Shown one piece after another: positions 7,637 through 12,651 of a stretch of 12,651 nt of DNA. The DNA comes from Dehalococcoidia bacterium UBA1332. GTDB taxonomy: Bacteria; Chloroflexota; Dehalococcoidia; Lucifugimonadales; Lucifugimonadaceae. How positions within the stretch are numbered: the stretch's first letter is position 1; each line of letters begins with the position of its first letter. Made by a program: the position numbers and the translations under genes. The DNA is taken from contig DBSW01000134.1 of the NCBI GenBank assembly GCA_002306745.1, positions 3,157 to 15,807 on the forward strand, in the 5' to 3' direction. The notes under the pieces were generated by a model. The model was not told where the DNA came from. It saw only the letters and a list, made by a program, of their open reading frames with translations, and searched no databases.

Positions 7637-8869
7637 TTACTGAGATTCATTCGGTGCCATATGTAATAACTCAGCATCCGGATAAAATCGGCTCCAGGCG
7701 AACCAAAAGCTAGTCATCCCTTCAAGCATTGCGAGGCGGTTTCCTTTGAATTGACCTTCGATACATTCACCGGTTATAGCGCGCCATGTTGAGCCTGTCT
7801 GTTGGTCTTCAATCATCCAAGCTTCGTAGTTTGGTCTTTCACCTTCTCCAGACGCAGTTACTTCCGCGGATCGGCGGTGAGGGTTTTTTGTTTTGCCTTT
7901 GAATTTCAGTATTTGCCCATTGACCATAGGAGAGAAGGCTACTGCTGTTGATGAGGCTCGTTCGTAAAGTACCAGCACAGGTTCGCTTCCTAGATTTTCC
8001 TGTATGAGAGGTGTCTCAATTAGTCTTGTGAATGAAAATGCTTTAGCGTCTCCTTTTATGTTGAGTCCCAGTACCACGTCCTTGCCATGAAGTCTTTTAT
8101 CTATGGGATTGAGGCTATGCACTCCGTTACGGTCGTTGGCGTAATACCGTTCGAAAATATCGGTTTCTGGCCCCCCTTCGGTTGACATAATCTCTGTGTT
8201 GGGATGTGCTTCTTTCCATGCTATCCAAGTAGTGGTCAGCACTGGAATCTGACGCATCTGGTTACCGGCGTGGTGACCAGTAACTGCTTGTCCAGTGAAC
8301 TGAATGAATTCGCTGTTAGATTTTTCCGGCATAACAGGTGAATTGTAGATTGTGTGGGTGTGTCGACCAAAGTTAAGGATTTCGTTATTTACGTTGGCAA
8401 TGAATGCTCGCGCTGAGTAGGTAACGGGAGACCACGTGATCACAATCGGAGTTGTTCCGTATTCTTCGTTTGATATCTCTCTTACTCCAAGTGCGGCAAG
8501 TGGGTATGCGGCAGCCTCACCAGCGTGATAGACACCTATTACGCGATCGTCATCGAACAATTCTTCGTCAGCTTCATCAGGATCGATAAATTCGACTGGT
8601 TCACTTGGGGCGGTGCGTGCTTTACCGGGATTCTTGCGTAATTTTTCGTATATCGTCTCCTTGTGGTTTGGCAATGTCATGCTTATACGTTTTGCGAAGA
8701 AACCCCACCTAGCAAGAAAGTACACCACGAATGCGGAGGTGTAGATGCCGAAGAGAACATCTAGCATTTTGAGCTGAGCGCCAAATCCAATCTGAGTGAG
8801 GAAAAAGACGGCCATAAATACGGATAATCCACGTACTCGCGGTGATTGTGTATTCCAAAAAATTTTCAT
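7637..8869 (-). CDS. Membrane-anchored DUF3179-domain protein
   Basis: This 410-residue protein is read on the minus strand. Two hydrophobic segments at about 14-32 and 36-56 anchor it. After a charged linker (60-108, acidic near 90-108) comes a DUF3179-type domain. The family pattern shows as VIGVYHAGEAAAYPL (110-124), EIVN-like EISNEEYG, PIVITWSPVTYSARAF (141-156), LNFG (165-168), the YNS element (175-177), IQFTGQAVTG (189-198) and a TTWIAWKEAHPNTE element (213-226). The architecture recurs in the second half: AKAFSF, VLVLYERASSTAVAF, DQQTGSTWRAITGECIEG and TSFWFAWSRFYPDAE, so the domain is an internal duplication as usual for this family. The family's typical Cys-x-x-Cys stretch (recalled as CPLC) is SPVT here. 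Function of DUF3179 is unknown. It heads a probable operon with the downstream mobA-like gene. Confidence 0.8.
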   Translation of the reverse strand: MKIFWNTQSPRVRGLSVFMAVFFLTQIGFGAQLKMLDVLFGIYTSAFVVYFLARWGFFAKRISMTLPNHKETIYEKLRKNPGKARTAPSEPVEFIDPDEADEELFDDDRVIGVYHAGEAAAYPLAALGVREISNEEYGTTPIVITWSPVTYSARAFIANVNNEILNFGRHTHTIYNSPVMPEKSNSEFIQFTGQAVTGHHAGNQMRQIPVLTTTWIAWKEAHPNTEIMSTEGGPETDIFERYYANDRNGVHSLNPIDKRLHGKDVVLGLNIKGDAKAFSFTRLIETPLIQENLGSEPVLVLYERASSTAVAFSPMVNGQILKFKGKTKNPHRRSAEVTASGEGERPNYEAWMIEDQQTGSTWRAITGECIEGQFKGNRLAMLEGMTSFWFAWSRFYPDAELLHMAPNESQ

Positions 8870-8886
8870 AGTTAGTTCTGGTCTGG

Positions 8887-8898
8887 CCCTAATTAGGG
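8887..8898. promoter_or_regulatory. Perfect 12-bp palindrome ccctaattaggg, possible operator
   Basis: The sequence ccctaattaggg is identical on both strands and ends 18 bp upstream of the DUF3179 start codon. A palindrome so close to the start could be the operator of a dimeric repressor. Only one copy is seen, and no regulator gene is nearby to pair with it. Confidence 0.3.
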
Positions 8899-9007
8899 TT
8901 TGTTACCTGTTGATGTTAATGTCCGGTAATGATTAGTGGACTAGATTTTTGGCATTGGCGTATCGAGGTCAGTTTTGAATAACGAGATTTATCTTTCTCA
9001 TAGGTAG

Positions 9008-9036
9008 TTGGCAATGCTTATTAATGTAGCTCTAAA
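9008..9036 (+). promoter_or_regulatory. Possible sigma-70-like promoter for the RraA-like operon
   Basis: ttggca at 9008-9013 (5 of 6 against TTGACA) and tctaaa at 9031-9036 (4 of 6 against TATAAT) are 17 bp apart. A start here would leave a leader of roughly 165 nt before the gene. No other pair in the gap looked better, although a weaker one (ttggcg 8955-8960, aataac 8978-8983) also has a 17 bp spacer. Confidence 0.3.
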
Positions 9037-9194
9037 CGAACTTTCAGCGAATCTCCTGTGTGGTTAAGTTTCTTATGATTCACATGGAAAAGCTGGCTTA
9101 CTTTATGCCACCCACTCATTAGAAATATGTGACTTGGGTATACTGCGCCAGCGATTTTAAATGTACTCTGAGTTTATATATTTTTGTTGTAAGT

Positions 9195-9200
9195 AGGAGG
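9195..9200 (+). promoter_or_regulatory. Strong Shine-Dalgarno site (aggagg) fixing a TTG start
   Basis: A full aggagg ends 7 bp before the TTG at 9208, the ideal spacing, and no in-frame ATG or GTG lies near. This is the strongest ribosome site in the window and is what decides the start of the RraA-like gene. Confidence 0.8.
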
Positions 9201-9207
9201 GTTTCCG

Positions 9208-9957
9208 TTGGTTGATGTTGCCGCAAGCGTATCTGGTGATCTATTAAAAAAGTACGAAACGGTATCGAACGCAACTGTGTTAGGTGCTCTTTCGAAACGG
9301 GGTTATCTGAAGGTCTTTATGAATGGAGTTAAGAGCCTTGCTCCTAGACGAAGATTGGTCGGTAGAGCAGTTACGCTTCGCTATTTGCCATCGCGCCCTG
9401 ATCTTCAAGAGCATGTAACACGCGGTAGTCATGGAGAAGGGTTTAATGAAACTCCACGTTGGGATGCGCTTGAAGAACTTACCCCAGGTGATGTTTTGGT
9501 TGCTGACTGTATGGGGCTGAGTATGACCTCTACCGGAGGAGATGTAGTTTTCTCTAGGATACTCTCTAAAAATGCTGCTGGATTGGTGACCGATGGTGGC
9601 GTTAGAGACGGTCATAAAGTAGCGCGTTACGGATATCCAGTTTATGGCGGTGGTAGCACTCCAACGGTAGGAGAACCTAATGTTCTGCCCTATGAAGTGA
9701 ATGAGCCAGTTCAGTGTGGTGGTGTACTTGTGTGGCCGGGTGATGTGATTCTAGGTGATGAGGATGGAGTGGTTGTGTTACCTTCTCAACTGGCTGAGGA
9801 GATCTATGAGGAATGTGTGCATCATGATGAGATAGAGGCAGCTATCTTGTGGTATACCCAAAAAGAGGGAGTATCACCAAAATTTTTCTATCCTTTCAAC
9901 GAAGAAACTATGAAGATTCATCAGGCATGGAAAATGCTAGGCACATCTTCGGAGTAG
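9208..9957 (+). CDS. RraA-like protein, 4-hydroxy-4-methyl-2-oxoglutarate aldolase family
   Basis: This 249-residue RraA-fold protein starts at TTG 9208 with a consensus ribosome site. The family's central motif is present: TDGGVRDG (128-135), with the arginine-aspartate pair Arg133-Asp134 that in characterised family aldolases serves substrate and divalent metal binding. Upstream are LTPGDVLVADCMG (91-103) and TSTGGDVV (108-115), and the acidic GDEDGVVVLP (183-192) element is typical of the C-terminal half. Characterised members are class II pyruvate aldolases (HMG/CHA aldolase) that cleave 4-hydroxy-2-oxo acids, or oxaloacetate decarboxylases. Others in this superfamily, such as RraA, inhibit RNase E. 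The intact Arg-Asp pair and the catabolic-looking neighbours favour an enzyme over an RNase E inhibitor. The next gene begins 4 bp after its stop. Confidence 0.85.
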   Translation: MVDVAASVSGDLLKKYETVSNATVLGALSKRGYLKVFMNGVKSLAPRRRLVGRAVTLRYLPSRPDLQEHVTRGSHGEGFNETPRWDALEELTPGDVLVADCMGLSMTSTGGDVVFSRILSKNAAGLVTDGGVRDGHKVARYGYPVYGGGSTPTVGEPNVLPYEVNEPVQCGGVLVWPGDVILGDEDGVVVLPSQLAEEIYEECVHHDEIEAAILWYTQKEGVSPKFFYPFNEETMKIHQAWKMLGTSSE

Positions 9958-9961
9958 CCAA

Positions 9962-10345
9962 ATGATCGCTAGAAAAATTAAGGTTTCTGTGGGTGTTATC
10001 GTCGTTATGGTGAAGCTGAATGATTCATCTACAGCTAAAGCATTGTGGGATTCTCTGCCAATTTCTGGGAACGCCAATATATGGGGTGATGAAATTTATT
10101 TTTCGATTCCTATCTATCAAGAAGAGGAGCAAGACTCTCAAGAAACTGTCCAAATAGGAGACGTTGCTTATTGGCCTCCTGGACGTGCTATGTGTTTGTT
10201 TTGGGGTCAAACTCCTGTGAGTGCTCCCGGTGAAGTTCGTCCAGCGTCGGCAGTGAATGTTATCGGTGTGATTGATGGCGATCCAACGGTATTAAATAAT
10301 GTTTTGGATGGATCAGAGATCACAGTGGAAAGAGTTATCGAGTAG
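9962..10345 (+). CDS. Cyclophilin-like fold protein (TM1367/DUF3830-type)
   Basis: This 127-residue soluble protein has no signal peptide or membrane segment. Family landmarks in order: DSSTAKALWDSLPI (21-34), WGDEIYFSIP (41-50), GDVAYWPPGRAMCLFWG (66-82) and NVIGVIDGD (99-107). It fits the small cyclophilin-like beta-barrel family whose best known structure is Thermotoga TM1367. No enzymatic function is established; active-site residues of true prolyl isomerases are not evident. ATG 9962 lies 4 bp after the RraA-like stop, and its ribosome site (ggag 9951-9954) is inside the end of that gene, so the two are translationally coupled and likely act together. An acidic/Gln-rich loop (52-62) sits between the second and third conserved blocks. 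Confidence 0.82.
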   Translation: MIARKIKVSVGVIVVMVKLNDSSTAKALWDSLPISGNANIWGDEIYFSIPIYQEEEQDSQETVQIGDVAYWPPGRAMCLFWGQTPVSAPGEVRPASAVNVIGVIDGDPTVLNNVLDGSEITVERVIE

Positions 10346-10370
10346 CGAATCATCTCTCATAATTAAGTGA

Positions 10371-10411
10371 CCGAATACAATCAGAAACAGTCTTGGATTG
10401 TATGGCTTTTT
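10371..10411 (+). terminator. Probable intrinsic terminator after the RraA/cyclophilin-like pair
   Basis: atacaatc (10375-10382) pairs perfectly with gattgtat (10396-10403) around a 13 nt loop; flanking cc (10371-10372) and gg (10404-10405) could add two pairs past a small bulge. A run of five T follows at 10407-10411. It lies about 25 bp beyond the stop codon. The stem is AT-rich and only moderately stable, so attenuation or partial read-through into the bicupin genes is possible. Confidence 0.5.
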
Positions 10412-10445
10412 ATGAGTGTTTAGTAACTGGGAGAGATCTGCATTT

Positions 10446-11162
10446 ATGATTATCTGGCGTGATCAACAAGATGCCGTGGATCGATATCCAGGGTGTCCGC
10501 GTTATGCTATTGCAGGCGCCGATTTCGGGCACTCGAATTTACATGTAGGTGATCTTTACTACCTTCCTGGTAATGGCGTACCTCACCATTTCCACACTGG
10601 TGCGGCAGAAGAGACCCAGATTATGTTGGAAGGAGAATTAGAGTGTTGGCTTGATGGCAAGCGAGTGACGGTATATCCAGGTGACGCCGTGACTGCTAGT
10701 CCCGGTACAGGTCATGCATTTCATAACCGGACTAGTCACGTGGCGAGGATGATTACTGCTTTTCCGCTAACTCCTCCCGAAACTATTCATATCGACGATA
10801 CCGTTTTGGAGGATGTTGAGTCTCATCCGGCTATCATTCGAGCCGGTTCACGTACTAGCTCTTATCGCGATGCCTTAGATGGAGTTGACAAGATTGAGCT
10901 TTCAGGAGATTTTTCAGGTACGCAGTCGACTTATTCGTACTTTGTAGATATCCAGCCTGGAGCTTCGATGCCAGTTGAGTCTTTTGATTTCGAGACAGCG
11001 ATTTTCGTTGTGTCAGGAACGGCAAGATCTGTGGTTGGCGACAGGTTTTTACTAGGTAAAGATGATGGAGCCGTTGTACCTTCGGGTCAGGATTATGGGT
11101 TTGCTAATGAGGGTGGAATAGTGACTCGATTGTGTGTCGTACATCCATTTTTGAATGTGTAA
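10446..11162 (+). CDS. Bicupin protein A, C-terminal cupin lacking metal ligands
   Basis: This 238-residue protein has two cupin beta-barrels. ATG 10446 is preferred to GTG 10416: it has a gggag ribosome site at 10429-10433, gives an MIIWRDQ start resembling the partner bicupin, and the GTG sits right after the upstream terminator's T-run. Cupin 1 has a full ligand set: His48 and His50 (HHFH), a Glu at 55 or 56, and His90 in SPGTGHAFHN. Cupin 2 (about 165-230) keeps the fold pattern and a Glu, but the two motif-1 histidines read as Glu178 and Phe180, and the motif-2 histidine is Tyr217. So one metal site is expected. Family roles include dioxygenases, isomerases, sugar or oxalate enzymes and binding proteins; the substrate is unknown. 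It belongs with the second bicupin 172 bp downstream. Confidence 0.8.
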   Translation: MIIWRDQQDAVDRYPGCPRYAIAGADFGHSNLHVGDLYYLPGNGVPHHFHTGAAEETQIMLEGELECWLDGKRVTVYPGDAVTASPGTGHAFHNRTSHVARMITAFPLTPPETIHIDDTVLEDVESHPAIIRAGSRTSSYRDALDGVDKIELSGDFSGTQSTYSYFVDIQPGASMPVESFDFETAIFVVSGTARSVVGDRFLLGKDDGAVVPSGQDYGFANEGGIVTRLCVVHPFLNV

Positions 11163-11177
11163 AGATGATTTCGACTA

Positions 11178-11237
11178 TTTGAACATTTGTCGCTATCAGT
11201 GAAGCAGAACTCTGTACATTTATTGTTTATGTTCAAA
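11178..11237. repeat. Interrupted inverted repeat in the bicupin A-B gap
   Basis: tttgaacat (11178-11186) and atgttcaaa (11229-11237) are exact 9-bp inverted arms separated by 42 bp. A weak cag/ctg pairing inside the gap could sharpen the fold. It starts 16 bp after the bicupin A stop and could be a transcript-level element, a regulator site pair, or chance. Confidence 0.35.
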
Positions 11238-11303
11238 CCATGAAATATCTTGAAATCTGATTTGTTTCAGCAAGGTTAGCGTAAGCTTTGTAAACTATCT
11301 CCT

Positions 11304-11315
11304 CAAATATATTTG
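11304..11315. promoter_or_regulatory. 12-bp AT-rich palindrome caaatatatttg upstream of bicupin B
   Basis: caaatatatttg is a perfect palindrome ending 19 bp before the ATG of bicupin B and just ahead of its ggaag ribosome site (11322-11326). AT-rich palindromes can arise by chance, so this is a weak operator candidate. Confidence 0.22.
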
Positions 11316-11334
11316 TTTTCTGGAAGTTATTTTT

Positions 11335-12075
11335 ATGACAATTCTTAGACGAGCTGACCAAGAAGAATCGAGCCCTATGCAGGGAGGCAAGCTCTTGACT
11401 ATGGCGGGGGCTTCAACTGGTGCGTCAATGGCAACGGTGGGTGATCTAACCGTTGAACCGGGGGTTAGATCAGGTTATCACCTGCACCCTAATACCGAAG
11501 AAGCAATTTTTGTTGTAGAGGGAGAGATGGAGTTCCGGGTAGGCACTTCACGCTTTAGTGCCTCCTCGGGTGATTGCGTCTTGGCTCCTAAAGGAATTGG
11601 ACACGGTCTTGAGAACGTAGGAAATTCTCCAGCGCGTTTGATTACCGTTTATCCGAATGCCGAGCCTTCACGTGAAGCATTACAAGACGTTGACTACACG
11701 GATGGTGCCCCTCCTTCTACGGTATTTGTTAGAGGGAAAAACAAGCCATACGAATTTATGCCGGGTGTAATGCGTTACGACATGGTTGGAGATTTTGTAG
11801 GTGCTGATTCCCTTTATATGAGTGAGCTAACCTTTCAACCTGGTTCGATCGCACCAAACCACTATCATCCAGGTCATGAGGAGTCTATGTTTTGTCTTCA
11901 GGGTGAACTAATAGCGGTTTACGCTGATGAAGACAATGTTCCGCTGGCTCAGGGGGATTGTTTTACCTGTGAGATAGGAATTCGTCACGGAATATACAAT
12001 TCCGGTAAAGAATCTGCTAAGTTGCTGGCTATCCATCCGGTCTTAAACCCACCGCCTCGTATCGATGTGGATTAG
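11335..12075 (+). CDS. Bicupin protein B, both cupins with complete metal ligands
   Basis: This 246-residue, cytoplasmic-looking protein starts at ATG 11335 with ggaag 8 bp upstream. Cupin 1 has His49 and His51 (YHLHPNTEE), a Glu at 55 or 56 and His90 in APKGIGHGLEN. Cupin 2 has His176 and His178 (NHYHPGHEES), a Glu at 182 or 183 and His218 in IGIRHGIYN. Each is a full cupin His-His-Glu-His site, so two metals are expected. The protein is of the same length and layout as bicupin A and probably a diverged paralogue. Likely classes are metal-dependent dioxygenase, decarboxylase, isomerase or carbohydrate/organic acid handling protein; there is no basis to choose. Its last codons overlap the candidate start of the crcB gene by 11 bp. 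Confidence 0.85.
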   Translation: MTILRRADQEESSPMQGGKLLTMAGASTGASMATVGDLTVEPGVRSGYHLHPNTEEAIFVVEGEMEFRVGTSRFSASSGDCVLAPKGIGHGLENVGNSPARLITVYPNAEPSREALQDVDYTDGAPPSTVFVRGKNKPYEFMPGVMRYDMVGDFVGADSLYMSELTFQPGSIAPNHYHPGHEESMFCLQGELIAVYADEDNVPLAQGDCFTCEIGIRHGIYNSGKESAKLLAIHPVLNPPPRIDVD

Positions 12076-12460
12076 TTCTGGATTGGAAAAAATTCTGTAT
12101 ATCGCTATTGCTGGTGCAGCTGGGACCTTAGCGCGCTATGGGATCGGCATGCTCTTTGAACGGGATGCTGTAGCGGGTGTTCCGTGGGGCGTTTTTATTG
12201 CGAATATGTTTGGTGCCCTCCTATTTGGGATGATTTGGGGTGCTAGTGAGGAGCGAGGCTGGATTAACGAGAATATGCGAGTGGTGGCGTTAGTAGGCTT
12301 TTTGGGCGCGTTTACCACCTTTTCAACATTTGCATTCGATAATGTTCAGATGGCGCGTGCGTCCGAATGGTGGTGGTTTGCGACGAACATAGTGCTTACA
12401 AATTTTGGGGGGCTTGTGGCGGTGTTTTTAGGATTTCGATTAGCCCGTTTAGGTGGTTGA
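12065..12460 (+). CDS. crcB: CrcB-family fluoride ion channel
   Basis: This 131-residue membrane protein has four hydrophobic segments (roughly 8-30, 39-60, 73-95, 102-126). Landmarks match CrcB/Fluc: AGAAGTLARYGIG (16-28) with Arg24, PWGVFIANMFGALLFG (40-55) with the TM2 asparagine (Asn47), and VGFLGAFTTFSTF (77-89), the phenylalanine-rich channel stretch. Such proteins form dual-topology dimers that let fluoride out of the cell. The ATG 12065 overlaps the previous gene's end by 11 bp and has no clear ribosome site; TTG 12083 would give a start MEKILYIA that is closer to typical CrcB, so the start is uncertain. No fluoride riboswitch is recognisable upstream. It may be read through from the bicupin gene. 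Confidence 0.9.
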   Translation: MWISSGLEKILYIAIAGAAGTLARYGIGMLFERDAVAGVPWGVFIANMFGALLFGMIWGASEERGWINENMRVVALVGFLGAFTTFSTFAFDNVQMARASEWWWFATNIVLTNFGGLVAVFLGFRLARLGG

Positions 12461-12526
12461 TGTGATCTTCGGTGATGCTTCCATAGTTATTTGTATTTTC
12501 GATCAGCAGTAATTTTTCTGACTTCG

Positions 12527-12566
12527 ACGCGAAAGGACCCCGCTATTATTCAGAGTCCTTTCGCGT
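12527..12566. terminator. 12-bp perfect hairpin, probable bidirectional terminator
   Basis: acgcgaaaggac (12527-12538) and gtcctttcgcgt (12555-12566) are perfectly complementary, around a 16-nt loop. It lies about 65 bp beyond the crcB stop and 10 bp beyond the 3' end of the minus-strand tRNA, so it suits convergent transcripts. Neither side has a strong T-run (only attattta follows on the plus strand), so it may be processed or Rho-aided rather than a classical intrinsic terminator. Confidence 0.55.
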
Positions 12567-12576
12567 ATTATTTAGC

Positions 12577-12651
12577 TGGCTCCCGAGGCAGGATTCGAAC
12601 CTACGGCCCGCTGATTAACAGTCAGCTGCTCTACCGCTGAGCTACTCGGGA
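12577..12651 (-). tRNA. tRNA-Asn (anticodon GTT) with encoded CCA
   Basis: Read on the minus strand, the gene starts at 12651 with acceptor 5' arm TCCCGAG pairing with CTCGGGA. The D stem is GCTC/GAGC with loop AGCGGTA, the anticodon stem GCTGA/TCAGC with loop CTGTTAA (anticodon GTT), and the T stem GTAGG/CCTGC with loop TTCGAAT. The discriminator is G, followed by an encoded CCA. It is 75 nt in all, and complete right up to the window edge. Confidence 0.96.

Larger units (their letters stand above)
8870..9207. other. 338 bp divergent intergenic region
   Basis: It separates the minus-strand DUF3179 gene from the plus-strand RraA-like gene and should hold both promoters. I see no credible coding frame, tRNA, riboswitch or repeat in it. 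It holds the palindrome at 8887-8898, a plausible promoter at 9008-9036, and a very strong ribosome site at 9195-9200, each listed separately. The long leader implied by the promoter candidate (about 165 nt) is unexplained. Confidence 0.6.

Noticed and set aside
10416..10445. GTG start for bicupin A
   Set aside because: It follows the upstream terminator's T-run by 5 bp and has no ribosome site; ATG 10446 is better supported.
11163..11334. Fluoride riboswitch or other known leader ahead of bicupin B/crcB
   Set aside because: I could not find the conserved fluoride-riboswitch core or any other recognised aptamer.
12577..12651. tRNA-Asn as an integration site for a mobile element
   Set aside because: No integrase, repeat of the tRNA 3' end or other transfer sign appears in the window; the far side of the gene is not visible.

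Overview
This 12.65 kb, moderately AT-rich window is bacterial chromosome. Its gene set (a very large two-module FtsX-type permease, a DUF3179 membrane protein, an RraA-like aldolase, a cyclophilin-like small protein and tandem bicupins) recalls marine Chloroflexota of the SAR202/Dehalococcoidia type. That assignment is inferred from gene content and protein style; no taxonomic marker is present. No phage, transposon or CRISPR signature was seen.

Layout. (1) 1-2373, plus strand: the 3' part of a substrate-binding lipoprotein of the iron-chelate/cobalamin class, cut by the window edge, followed by its ABC ATPase, which carries an extra C-terminal alpha/beta domain. No permease is present; if there is one it lies upstream. 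(2) 2549-6851, plus strand: an ATPase/permease pair of the MacB/LolCDE class, with a 1189-residue permease holding two FtsX modules. (3) 6893-8869, minus strand: a probable two-gene operon of a membrane-anchored DUF3179 protein and a MobA-like nucleotidyltransferase, convergent with the permease. (4) 8870-9207: a 338 bp divergent intergenic region. (5) 9208-12460, plus strand: RraA-like aldolase, cyclophilin-like protein, hairpin terminator, bicupin A, bicupin B and a CrcB fluoride channel whose start overlaps bicupin B. (6) 12577-12651, minus strand: a complete tRNA-Asn(GTT) with encoded CCA, separated from crcB by a perfect 12 bp hairpin.

Working together. Regions 1 and 2 are two independent ABC systems: one for uptake of a metal chelate, one for export or envelope work. 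Region 5 looks like a small catabolic cassette: a metal-dependent oxo-acid aldolase, a cyclophilin-fold protein, and two double cupins that could be dioxygenases, isomerases or binding proteins. The substrate cannot be read from sequence. The observations most worth a second look are the RraA/cyclophilin-like/double-bicupin/CrcB arrangement, the asymmetric loss of metal ligands in bicupin A, the extra domain on the uptake ATPase, and the DUF3179 protein that lacks cysteines at the family's usual Cys-rich site.
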